Of a DNA stretch of 64,000 nucleotides, positions 9,922-21,080 are shown in pieces. Positions within the stretch are counted from its first letter, which is position 1; every line of letters starts with the position of its first letter. Made by a program: the position numbers and the translations under genes. The notes below the pieces were generated by a model, which saw only the letters and a program-made list of their open reading frames with translations, was not told where the DNA came from and did no database searches. Source of the DNA: Athripsodes cinereus (lineage: Eukaryota; Arthropoda; Insecta; Trichoptera; Leptoceridae); assembly GCA_947579605.1 (NCBI GenBank), contig OX388305.1:22209542-22273541 (forward strand), given 5' to 3'.

Positions 9922-12900
9922 ATGTTGATTAATTTGAGTGATCATTTACCTTTTAACATCGGTAAGTAAAATATCAAGAACAGAAGGATATTTTCCATGC
10001 AATTAAATATCCTCTCGGAATTTCTCCGGATTATGTGAACACATCTAAACTTGGATTATTTCGAATTATTTTTATGTAGATAACTATGTACCTAGTATTT
10101 TATCTGAAGAATAAGAATCGAGTGGATTTTTTTGTTTTTTATGCACAAAATTAATTATTTGAATTTTCATACGCGTTTGACATTATTGTCACAAGTGCTG
10201 AAATTTTTACGTTTGACTGATTTATATATTAGGTTAGAGTCAGTCTGGCGTTATTTTATGTAGAAGCTCATTTATTGGCAATCATTTCATTGTCATATCA
10301 TTTCTTGTGTGAAAAGCCATATATTATAATTACGTGAATGTAAGTAAAAATAAATATATTTTGATGCGTTCGCCTTATCTGGAGTATAAAAGTTTTTTTC
10401 AGTAACCTACGTTTTAACGTTCTGAATGGATATCAAAATAATTACAAATATTTTTAGATGAAGACATTTTACAGAAATTGGCATTTTCTGGGACACTCCT
10501 AATTAGTTATGTTCCCTCCAGAGCCCCTGAAACAGTAGTGAGGAAGACTAAAGAAAAAAATTCTGCGGAAGAGGAAGTTCCTGTATGCGGGTGTGTTGCC
10601 TGTAGGTGCAACATACTACCCAACCATCACAGTAATTTAACTGGTAATTTTTATTTTCTATTATTTTTATCCTCTCATCCATTGTGGTGTAGGCACTCTG
10701 GAACTGTCCGTAGGAAGGACAGAATACCAATTCGATCTTTTATTAGGTATTTTCTCGCTTTCTCCACATTCATATAGTTTTTCACACACCCACGATTTGT
10801 TTTACATAACACAAAACAATTTTTTTTTTTTTTTAAAGATTGGGTTTTGTTATTCCACAGTAAGCTAAAAGCTTGTGTCGTGAAAGGGGAGTTTGCCGGC
10901 ACCTGGGATCGAACCGCGGACCCCTTGTTCAAGAGGCCGAGACTCTACCTCCAGGCTACCGACGAACTCATTCTCCGTCATATTATATTTTCATGCGTAT
11001 TGAAATTAAAACTAAGAAAACCATGTAAGCGACGCTTACGTAGAAGCGACGAGTAAACAGTCACGAGACATAACAAAACCTTTGTTTGGCTTTTGCAAAT
11101 TACATAGACTGTATAGAAACACAAAACCAAAAAGTTATTGACATTGTAGTTCCGTAGAGTCTTTGGCAAATAATAAATCTCCAATTCTTTTCTGTAAATT
11201 TTAAGAGTGCTGAAAAAACAAGTACTTATTCCTAAAACATTATACATATACCTACATATATGAAATACTTATCATATTCAGTTCAGTGATTCGATGTGGC
11301 ACCTTTTTTGTAAAAAAAAATTCTTCCTTGTATTTAGTTCTTAATAAAAACTCACTGATGATGGGTGTCTACCCGAAAGGCCTCTGAGTCAAATATTGTT
11401 CATAGTGAAAGTAATACAGCGTTTTATTTTAAATCTATTTTAATCCTATTAAAATGAACTTTCACAAAGTTATTCCAAGTACTATACAATCATTACTTTT
11501 TGTATTATTATGTATTATTTTTTGGCAAAGAAAGGACTTCTCACTTGTTTATTATATGTAGTTAGACGGCTAACTATCCATCTTGTGAAAAATGCTGTGA
11601 GAAATGTTATGAATGATAAAATCAATGACTTAATATTACAGACCACTACATGAATGCACCATCTACGTCTGCTGGCAAACAAACATTTCAAAGTGATTCT
11701 TTCTCCTCCTTCGTGAGTGAGAGTTATTTCACCTTGTCGGAGAAGTCCATAGAGTTCAACGACAGTTTCTTTCAAGAAACCAATAGTGATCCATCATCCC
11801 TAGAGAACTCCTGCACAGTAGAGAAGTTGGTAGCGGAATGTTTTCGAACTCCTCTCATCAGCTTGGAGGATACAATACCAACTGGAGGTGCGTGTATGGT
11901 TTGGTTAACTCAATACATGAAATTAGTAAAAAAAAGCATTTTTAATATTTTACGAAATCAGGAATATTTGGCAACGATCTACAAAACCATAAAATAATGA
12001 TTGAGATTGTTATTTTCAGCTAGGTCAATCGCTATTCAACGTCATGGTTTGCTCAATGATAAGTTATCTGTGTATGTAATATCTAGATTCTATCAAGATG
12101 GATATGAAATTGGTTTGACTTTATCGAGTAACGTGGATTCCAGACTGCACACCATCGATGAAAAAGTCACGGAGTAAGAACCTTAATTGATTTGCCGATA
12201 CAAAGTAAAATGTTTTAGTTTTATATTCAACGCTGTTGATGACAACTCGTTGGTGAAAACACTTGGCTTGCTTCTGGTATATTTATAAAAGCAGTGTTAT
12301 TTCATAAATTCGAAATCTTTAAAAGTTGTTTTTATTTATTTTTATATTACAAATTTCTAAATAGACACATGAAGAAAACCGAAAAAGAATTTGTGGAACG
12401 AGAAGCTTCGTTATTTCTATCTTCAGATGGCTATAAATGTGAATTTTCGTACAGAAAGGAAGAAGAGAAGACTATCTCAATAAAAAATCTAGGTCAGGAT
12501 CAGATCCAAGATTTGCTTTTGGACGGGGCTTTCATTGTACTTGTCAGATATATTGCCATCACCAAGTTTGAAGGACGGTTCACCGTTAACACGATAAATA
12601 TCAACGGTGAAGTCTGTGAAACAGAAATTGTAAGCCTAAATTACTCATTGCATAATCCGTTAAATATATTGTATTAGATTCAAACAATACTCCCATTTGA
12701 ACTTTGTTATATAGTTAGATAATTTAACGTAGGTATTTTATTTACATCTGAAACTGAAATATACAAAAGAATTAAATAAAAAGAATTTTCCATTGACGTG
12801 CCGCTGACAGTAGTAAACCTACAACGAGAACATTTTTTTTACAGATTAGCAAAATATACCAAAATGAGATGGTAAACAAGGTTAGAATACCTGTAATGAA

Positions 12901-14056
12901 AGTGGCTAAAAAGAAAACCTGTCCATCTGGTCATGTAAAGGTGAAAGGATATATTATTACACTGGCGGGTATGCAACTGACAACATTTTTCTGTTATAAT
13001 TTGCCATATTTTTGTTTTTATTGATATACTATACCCTCACGCCGTATCCCAAGTGGGGTGGGCAGAGAGAACGGAATGCCAAATAGATCTATCCTTACAC
13101 ATTACTTTCGCTTCCTCCACATTCATACAACTTCTCATGCACGAATATACGCAGTGTCGAAATTGTTTTTCAGGTCAAATGTTGCAGATGTACTCTAGCA
13201 GTAGTAAATTTGTGATTCACATAAATCCATTGCAACCAGTGGACAGGATCACAAAAACCATCACTCCCATGTCAACTCTCAGGAGCAACTGGATGGATAA
13301 CATGAATATGTTCTTTCTGTACATCAATCCGGATGTAAGTACCTACCTAAATAATATTACAAATGCAAATATTTTATGGTGTTTGTAGAAAATCTGATTT
13401 TAACCATTTGACACTCAAAATGTATGCATAGTGTGACCGCGACATCTGTCCTTCAGGATTACTCGCGTATCAGTTAGAGAAATATCAAACGACTGTAGGT
13501 ACCTACTGTGCGTGACTATAATATGACAATAAATATTATTTTCGTAATTCCGAGTCTTCGCCATAATATACAAAATCTACCTCACCGTACCTATACAATT
13601 CGTATATTCGTTATCAATTTCAAGAATTATCAGTGTTTAATACATAGGATAGGAAATTAAATAGCCTTAAACCAGGTTCCGTATTTGAAAATTGTATGTG
13701 TTGTACCATTTCAAAAAATTCTATGAATCTGTAATTTATTTATTTATTCTTTACTGTAAATGGATCACAATATTAATTTGCCAGGATTATCTCAGATTCT
13801 TATGGAAATGCTTCACAGAATCTATGTATGCTTTTAGTATGAACCCTTTACTGATATTGAAGAGTTGACGCATAAAGCCCAGCTCCACCTTCTGCTGACT
13901 GAATATATCAAGATGATACTCATGATGAGACCCCTGGACGTTATACCATTCACTACATCCTACTTCTTCAACATCTTCACCGGAGATAACATCCCTCATA
14001 ATCCCTACTTTGACAAGACTTTCAGACGCGTCAGATATTCGAGCGATATTCCCTAA
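9922..14056 (+). CDS. CATIP: CATIP-like protein (ciliogenesis-associated TTC17-interacting protein), complete 8-exon gene
   Basis: Exons: 9922-9961, 10458-10601, 11642-11887, 12020-12173, 12365-12629, 12845-12968, 13174-13334, 13838-14056. All introns are GT-AG and every phase fits, giving 1353 bases and 450 residues from ATG 9922 to TAA 14054. The N-terminus starts MLINLSDHLPFNID and includes SGTLLISYVPSR; then a serine-rich stretch; a core with LSVYVISRFYQDGYEIGLT; and a C-terminal segment HLLLTEYIKMILMMRPLDVI followed by PFTTSYFFNIF, which reads as an RIIa-like dimerisation/docking helix pair. From memory of the family, vertebrate CATIP is about 390 residues, works with TTC17 in actin-dependent ciliogenesis and has such a C-terminal docking domain; in insects a sperm-flagellum or sensory-cilium role would be expected (inference). 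Introns hold LINE tails and a SINE. The exon chain is strong; the family name is from recognition and less certain. An upstream noncoding exon is possible. ATTAAA at 14225 may be the poly(A) signal. Confidence 0.75.
10685..10805 (-). repeat. Family A LINE tail, degenerate, in CATIP-like intron 2
   Basis: Contains a CTTTCTCCACATTCATATAG block followed by TTTTCACACACCCACGAT, matching the CTTCCTCTACATTCATCCAG ... TTTCTCATACATGCACGCCGA order in the copy at 4306. The end nearest the (TATAG)n tail is too decayed to define. Confidence 0.5.
10820..10985 (-). repeat. tRNA-derived SINE with A and B boxes and poly(A) tail
   Basis: On the minus strand the element opens with a tRNA-like head: GGTAGCCTGGAGGTAGAG (A-box-like), a short hairpin region, then GGTTCGATCCC (B box, pol III internal promoter) at about 10909-10919. 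It continues CAAACTCCCCTTTCACGACA and ends in a run of about 15 A (T run on the plus strand at 10822-10837). A second copy of the same head and body is at 23350-23470. It is not a functional tRNA: the acceptor stem is not formed. It lies in intron 2 of the CATIP-like gene. Confidence 0.8.
13024..13150 (-). repeat. Family A LINE tail in CATIP-like intron 6
   Basis: CTATACCCTCACGCCGTATC, then a GTGGGGTGGGCAGAGAGAACG block and CCACATTCATACAACTTCTC, in the same order as at 4306 and 20838. It fills more than half of the 205-base intron 12969-13173 and ends about 25 bases before the acceptor of exon 7. Confidence 0.85.
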
Positions 14057-15689
14057 AAAGGAGGTAAACTATTATTTACGAGTAGGTAGGTATATCACAG
14101 AAAACAGTTTTATATTGCAAATATACTACATACTCAAAAAAAACATTTTTTATTTTGCCGATACTTATTTATTCGTTCATTCTTTGTACATTGACTAAAA
14201 GCAATTTTCCATGAAAAATCTATATTAAATCATTTTATAATCAATATACAGAAAGGAGCGATTTCGTCATTGCAGCTTCCTAGATTTCCGGACGCGTATT
14301 CAATATTCAGATTGCAGGAAATTTGAATCCTAGGGCTGTTAGTTAAGTAATCCGTTAATGATTTACTTTTCATTTATATAGATACATATTCTTAGATATT
14401 ACATAGGTATTATATTAGTGAGTGATCGAGTTAATGTTCTATGTAGTGTCCACTATCCAGAGAGGAATCCACGGATCTCACGCCCCAATAGCCTATGTGA
14501 GATAAGGATGTCCCCCTGTTAACTTCTTGTATGGTTAGTGATTGTTGTACTGTCTGCTGGCTAAGATTTGATGAGAGTGGACACGTTAGCAACTGTGGGA
14601 GCAGACACTGTGGAATGGTCTTTGTATTACACTACAACAAAACGTTAAAGGTGCTAGCTGGGATATTTAATTTATTTTCTATAGAAGATTTACCTCAATT
14701 AAGATGTTAATTTATCATTAACTCTTCATTGATTGAGTCTATTTTATAAAACACATAATGTTTGGTAAAAAAAAAACTTTCTAGAACATCAAGAACATAG
14801 TAGCCGAAAGAATTTTTTTTTTTTCAACTATTCACAATTCAAAGTAAGGCTTGAAAAAACACACGGGAAAATACTTTAACAGATGTTGCCAACTATGTAG
14901 GTATATCTCGGCATTCAGTAATTACCTAATATCATATCATCTCTACAGACTCTTTAATTTGTACAATGTTGCAGAAAAAAGCATGTAGCTCGTTTTCACA
15001 ACAGTTTGTCTAGACAGTTTCTTATCTTTGGATATATTAAGTTCTTATACGCGTACGTTTAGCGTTTTTGTTTAATTTTGATGTCACATCGAATGAGACA
15101 CCCAATATTTGAATAATCAATCGATCAGAAAAATTTGTCATTTTATAATACGGTGATTATAATATTATTATTATTAATTCGTTTTATCGTTTTGTTCTTA
15201 TCTTAAATCTTCGATGTACATAACTTAATTTAATTCAGTTTTTATCGACACGATGATGTTAATTCAATTCTCATGTTGTAAAGAGATTAAGATAGTTCTT
15301 CTCTTTGTAATTTTATGGTGAATGTGTTTAATGTTATAAAAAGTGTGATTCAGGCGCTATGAAGTTAACATCCCGAAGAGGATTAAGTTCATGTAATCGA
15401 TATATAAGATGTTATGGTTATAATATAAGAAAAGCTTCCTCCTTATGGTTACTGATACGTTCTTGTTTTTTTACATCTTTCATTCATGCAAGTAGTTATT
15501 TAGATATTACTTATCGTACAACTCATATTATATTTGTGCCTATTCTCTTATATTTGTTTATAATATTTATCATGAATGATCTTCAATTTTTTGTGACATA
15601 TTTTATTATATGTCCTCATCACATACCTAAGCATAAAAAGCATTCTTCAGTTTTTATTTAAATATAAAAAAATAACTAATCCATGTGCC
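14057..15689. other. Downstream of the CATIP-like gene, no gene recognised
   Basis: An AG-preceded block at 14252-14328 (AAAGGAGCGATTTCG onward) could be a 3' untranslated exon, paired with a possible donor AG/GTAAAC at about 14062, but nothing proves it. A slightly G+C-richer patch at 14440-14640 matches no element I know. The rest is AT-rich. Confidence 0.4.
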
Positions 15690-15840
15690 CCATAAAGAAT
15701 AAGTCTCACACTCTATTCTGTAAGTTCTCGAGGATTCTCTGAAAGGTCATAAAACCTCGTGAGGATAACCTACATATTTATTACTTACAGTTAGTCCGCT
15801 GGCCACCCCATTTGTGGGATATGATATGATAGTATAGTAG
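15690..15840 (+). repeat. Family B retroposon tail
   Basis: Shares CATAAAGAATAAGTCTC..., GTTAGTCCGCTGGCCACCCC and TTTGTGGGATATGATATGAT and ends in a (TAG)n-like run (ATAGTATAGTAGTAGTAAT). Plus orientation. Confidence 0.75.
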
Positions 15841-16494
15841 TAGTAATAACTTATCCATATTTTCTAGCCAGATGATTCAGGGATTAATTTGACATATTAT
15901 TTTTAATGCTGAACATCAGGCATGGATGAGGTGGATAATAATCAGAATGTTAAGTGCGTGTTTTGTACCTTTTTTGTAATACTTGGTATTAATAGTGTTT
16001 GAATAATATTACAAAATGAATAGTAAGACTTATGGCAGCGCAATACTGTATTACTGTTTATATAGCATGAGCATGTATGTATGGGGTCCCACACGAAGTG
16101 TCCGCTGCATTCTGTTGCCAACGATCCTTTCAGAGGCATATTATAATAGGTGAACTCATGTGGAAATGAGGATCATGTTATTATCTGTATAATATATTAT
16201 ATCTGTCCATACCATCATAGGTACTATGTGAAGGATCAGGAGTATACCTACCTGTATAATATTAAGTGGTAAGTCTGTATATTTATTCACATTTTGTAAA
16301 GGATACATGCGAACAATTGAATTTCATAGCGTTATTTGGCTAGATAAGTTTAGCGGCAATCGCATTTAGTTCTCCTTCAGGAAGTATCATAAGCTTGTGA
16401 TGGATATACCTATAAATCTTGTTTTCTCTTACAGGAGGTTGCAGAGACTGCTACATTATGCAAATATATAATTGATTTGTTTATTACTTACCTA
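15841..16494. other. AT-rich, no gene recognised
   Basis: No coding frame or repeat copy recognised. Confidence 0.4.
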
Positions 16495-16615
16495 CATAGC
16501 ATTACGTCACTTTCTTCGTTGGGGTAGGAAGAAAGAATCCAGCGCTACTTCCTCCTATCCTTGCATACACCTTTCTTCACCGTCATACAATTCCTCAAGC
16601 ATACTTTGTATTCAA
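16495..16615 (-). repeat. Family A-like LINE tail, second subfamily
   Basis: TCACTTTCTTCGTTGGGGTA and CCTTGCATACACCTTTCTTC match the reverse complement of 58655-58905 rather than the main family A, so this is a sister subfamily. Short and decayed. Confidence 0.55.
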
Positions 16616-16685
16616 TGTGACAAACCAATCATATTTATGTGCTGAATATTCACCGTTGAAAAAAATATAATATACCTCTATAGAA

Positions 16686-16997
16686 TATTGGACTGATAGG
16701 GTCACAAATGTAGAGATGTTAAGAAGAGCTGGAATGGACAGAGAACTCCTGTTGGATGTCAAAGTACGCAAGATCTCATATCTGGGTCATATAATGCGTG
16801 GAGAAAAGTGCCACATTCTGCGTTTGATTATGACAAGCAAGATAGAGGGACGTCGGGGGGCTGGCAGAAAGCAGACATCTTGGCTGCGCAATACACGATA
16901 TTGGATTGGAATGAGAGGTGTGGAGGAGTTGCTCCAAATATGGCAGGACCAAGAGGCCTATGCCAGAGTGATCGCCAACGTCGGGGGGACCTGACAG
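16686..16997 (+). pseudogene. LINE reverse-transcriptase C-terminal fragment
   Basis: A 92-residue frame at 16716-16994 reads as the extreme C-terminus of a non-LTR retrotransposon ORF2: RKISYLGHIMRGEKCHILRL, then EGRRGAGRKQTSWLRNTRYW. The YLGH-(I/L)-RGE and GRRxTSWLRN motifs are common in insect LINE C-termini. The polymerase core is absent (5' truncation). No relation to family A beyond general class. Confidence 0.8.
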
Positions 16998-18059
16998 GGC
17001 ACCTACAGAAGAAGATAGAATATGTTCAGTCTTTTCAAAACCTAACTAACATTTTTTTGATAATTTTTCTGCGACAATCTAATTAGACTCTAGTTCACAT
17101 AAGATGTCTTTCAGCAAAACTCCTTAGCGTTGCTCTTTACGTGTTCACGCGAGGTGACATAAATACCTGACGATTTCGCTTGCATAAAAAACAAAATCCG
17201 TCGGTCATCCATTGATCGTCAAACATGTTCACACAGTCCCATAGTCCCATAGATAGTCACATACATAGATTCAAGCTGTCAGATGAGCTTTGATTTTGAC
17301 GTTGTTTTCAATATGACGGACGTCGAGGTGGAGATCGTGGAGTGTTAATTATTAGTTAAAAATAATATAGTGGAGGATATAAGGGGTCTTTTAATTAAGA
17401 AAACAATTCAACAACAAAGATAACAACTGTCATGAAACTGGAAATGGTTATTAAGTAACTACGCAAGCGTGCATCGGTCCACCAGAAAAAAAGTTGAAAG
17501 ATGGTTAACTTGATATGATACCATTTTTACTGGTTTTAGCGTTTCAGATTTATAGACAATCTGTTCACGCGGTTGAAATTTCCGACGATATTTTGGTGTC
17601 TTGACGATATTCGCCTCGTATGAACACTACATTACTAATACCGTATTATTATTACCTTCACAAAGAGCCAGCAAGCATTTCATCGGATTAATAATAGACG
17701 TAAAATTGTTTAAAAGTATTACAACGTTTTGTATTACTGTAATATGTTGTATTGTTGAGCACCTACTGTATGTAACTAACTGTACAACCATAGTGTGTTT
17801 AGTTAAACTGCAATTGATCTGGAATTAAGTGTCATTAATCTGAACCTTTCATCGCCTCATTGAACACACCGTGCGCCTCAGTATTATAAATATATGGAAT
17901 AATGAAATAACTACCTACACTTATCTATGTATTACAGTAAAATGCAGGTATGTATAGATATTGTTTGTTGTTTACTTTTGGATATTTGTGCACATTATAG
18001 TGCCTACTTGAACGTTTTTATATCGTCCATTTCATAATATTGCTAATTTTTATTTCTTA
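16998..18059. other. AT-rich, one possible 5'-exon-like patch
   Basis: At 17290-17346 a G+C-richer patch reads ATG ACG GAC GTC GAG GTG GAG ATC GTG GAG TGT then TAA: eleven codons with strong coding-like codon use. It may be a remnant of a first exon or chance. Nothing else recognised. Confidence 0.3.
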
Positions 18060-18215
18060 CCTATCTGCAGTTCGGCGTTTGAGATGTGCCAAAGATCCTG
18101 GATGTTATATTAATTTATTGACTCGAAGAGAGCTATCTGAATGTTTATTATATGCAGTTGATTTGCTGGCTACCCCGCTTGTGAGAAATGCCGTTATAGT
18201 ACAGAAGTAGTAACT
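18060..18215 (+). repeat. Family B retroposon tail
   Basis: TTTATTATATGCAGTTGATT, then GCTGGCTACCCCGCTTGTGA and a decayed (TAG)n end (AGAAGTAGTAAC). Faces the minus-strand copy at 18320-18565, making a tail-to-tail pair. Confidence 0.65.
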
Positions 18216-18319
18216 ACCAAGTTATAATGTACTAAATTGTGTGTGCATAATATTTCATAACAGCTCTTACTTCACCGCTTGATTCACTCCCATAACAAAA
18301 TTAAAACCCCAATGATTAC

Positions 18320-18565
18320 TACTACACCATCACTGCAGCTGACACTTCTACTTCACTATCACACGGGGTAGCCAGCAGACCACATGCATGTAATAAACGC
18401 ACAACCGTCCTTTCAATTCAACACAAAATTAAGTCATTCAGGTTGGGAGGCAAACTTCCTCGACGAATTTAAAATGTAAAAATTTCACTTAACTTTTTCG
18501 AACACTTGCCTTATACAAGACACTCGAAAACTTACGGAAAAGATTTGGAGACCAATTATTTGCCA
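18320..18565 (-). repeat. Family B retroposon tail
   Basis: Starts with ACTACTACACCATCACTG, then a GGGGTAGCCAGCAGACCACA block, ATGCATGTAATAAACGC, GGCAAACTTCCTCGACGAAT and GACACTCGAAAACTTACGG. One of the most complete copies in the window, useful for consensus building. Confidence 0.75.
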
Positions 18566-19617
18566 CAAAACCCCGTTGATCTTATTAGAAATCAATTTTG
18601 TGCGGCTGTGAAGCTTAAACTAATACAGTTCAGCACCTGGTGGAAGAATTCAATGAGAAAATTCGTAATTAATCCTCAAAACTATTTAATGACACCATCG
18701 GCCATTTTTTTTACAAATTGATAGGTACAGTATTATTAAATTTGGTAACGGTATATTTAATGACTTGTTATAAACTTCAAAAGATGTCGGTATTATAGGA
18801 AAATTAGGAAATTTAATTATGATATTTTTCACCCACAGCCTACACCAATACCGATTTAATAATAAGCGTCCACGCTTAGTTGTTTCTATGATTTTACTCA
18901 GTAGTCTACACAATGCCAACTAATCAAATCACAAATAATTTTATTAATGTTTTTTGTCAGCTAGCAGCTATAATTGGCATTCATATTTAATTTAGACAGG
19001 TGCTCATAATTCCTATTAAATACACAATACTATTTATACACCTATCTATAATTCATACCTGAATCAGATGTGTTCAACTGACACAACCATGAAATATAAC
19101 TGTATAGATATAATTTATTAGGTATTATTAATTTATTTTCATCGCTTTTAATCATTAATAATTCAAATGGTGAATGAATACAGGTAACTTTAAATAATAA
19201 TTGTTTATATCATATACTTGGTTACTATTTCGTATTTTTTGTTTCAGTTTTCGTCTAGAGAGAGTAAAACATTATCTTCTTGACTTCACTTATTTTTTTA
19301 TGTCTCTAACATAATTTTTGTCCTTGATTTCGATAACAAATGAAAGTTTGATTACAGGACTTTGTACCAAACTTTTTTGCGTATATTCACCCGTTGTCGA
19401 GTGATTTGAGATCAAGTCTGCTTACTTCACAACACCTTAATTTCAATGCGTATTATTTTAACAAATTTTCATAAAACATGACAATCAAATTGAGTTTTTT
19501 TTTTTATATTTTAACTAAATAAACTGGTTTTAAGTAATTACAATTGGCCGAAAGTTTATATCAGTCACTATGAGGTCTAATAAATTGACATCTGTTTTAT
19601 ATATTGAATTTTATTGA
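18566..19617. other. AT-rich, no gene recognised
   Basis: Frames present are short and low-complexity; no motif recognised. Confidence 0.4.
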
Positions 19618-19938
19618 TTACTAGCTGACCCGGCAAACATTGTTTTGTCATGTACATTTTGCCATATACTAATATCGCTCTTAAAAAATTGGAGTTTATG
19701 GGTGAAGGGTGAAAATTTAGGGCTGTATGTATTTTTTAAAGCCTCGCCATAAAAAAAATTGAAATTAAAAACTTTGTCCACAAAATAAAAAAAAATGGGG
19801 TGGACCACCCTTAACTTTTAGGGGTATGAAAAATAGATGTTGGCTGGTTCTCAGACCTACCTTATCAAAATCGGTCCAGCCGTTTCGGAGGAGTATGATG
19901 ACAAACACCGTGACACGAGAATTTTATATATTAGATAG
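19618..19938 (+). repeat. CTAGCTGACCCGGC interspersed repeat
   Basis: Opens with ACTAGCTGACCCGGCAAACA and closes with ACACGAGAATTTTATATATT AGAT; in between are AATATCGCTCTTAAA, GGGTGGACCACCCTTAACTT and a CGGTCCAGCCGTTTCGGAGG block. This arrangement is a very common non-coding repeat in insect, especially lepidopteran, genomes (recognised from general familiarity; its class is debated). The plus orientation is nominal. Confidence 0.75.
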
Positions 19939-20837
19939 AGCAAAAATGTTGCATAGATATCTCGCAATAATGAGTATCACCTCACAGAGTGAAGAAATTA
20001 TATAATTGAGGGTATTGATATCACATGTGTGAATATTGACATTCACCGACTGCCATAAGACTCTGATTATGTTATTACCTACATCAATTTTAATAACTTT
20101 TTTAGCCTCTACGCCACCTTAGGCGTTTCCGTAACAAATTTACTATTCTGAAATGTACGCTTTTTATTTATGAAAAAGATAGAATATACAAAAACAACGA
20201 GCAACGGAGTAAGAGGAAAAATGTAGAAATACGTGAAGAATATTTGATTATGGAGGTGTATGTCTATGTTGGACCCTCCACGTAGCGAATTACGAGAAAC
20301 ATATTACGAAAATAAAATAAAAGTGCAAGATTCAGCGCAAAAAGGTGATACATGTTTTCTGTTGTTTAGTTTTGTTTATAGTTTTGAAAATGTTTTTTGT
20401 TGCTCGGTGTCTTCGTATGATTACGTCTTAGTTACATATTATTATAAGTTGATTCAGAAGTTAAGCCGTTAGGAGGTCTGCTGGTTCGTAATCCGCTGTA
20501 ATAAATTTGTAATGTGTGGTTCTACACGTCAGTTTTCAGAGCCGTGGTAAATTAGGAATGAGGGTTTACCAGTTAATTTGGTTACCATACATTCCCAATG
20601 CTAGGCCCACAATATTGTATTATTTAAATTATAATATTATGTTGTTATTTTAATATCAAACAAAACCAGTGATCCGATTTAAAAGGTTTTAAAAGTTGTA
20701 AATTCAATATAATACAATGTTTGAAAATAGGCATTGGCAGCAAATTAAACGTATTAGAAATTTATTGTTTTTAAATAGGTAGGTGTGCGAAACAAAATTA
20801 TGAATTTGATATTTGCATTACAGTAAAAAAAAAGTTA
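19939..20837. other. No gene recognised
   Basis: A 70-codon frame at 20260-20472 has a plausible start (MSMLDPPRSELRE) but turns low-complexity and has no recognisable motif or splice partner. Confidence 0.35.
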
Positions 20838-21080
20838 CTATCCCCTCACGAATCAAACCGTATCCCAAGTGGGGTAAGCAAACAAAACGAGACGGCATAT
20901 TGATCTCTTCTTACATTGCTTCCACCACATTTATGTAATTTCTCATACATACAGACCGGTTTTTCGTACTCAACACGTGGCCGTTCATTTATTCCATGTG
21001 TTCAAATCACTTAGTACTTTGACCTACGAACTTTCTGAAATCCCTTCTTTCAAAAATTCATACTTTGTTATCCTTTCGTC
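20838..21080 (-). repeat. Family A LINE tail, diverged
   Basis: CCGTATCCCAAGTGGGGTAA, a GCTTCCACCACATTTATGTA block, ACACGTGGCCG and CCTTTCGTCAACC, in the same order as the copy at 4306 but more mutated. Confidence 0.7.

Noticed and set aside
17311..17346. Short frame MTDVEVEIVEC with coding-like codons
   Set aside because: Only eleven codons before a stop, no donor site and no partner exon found.
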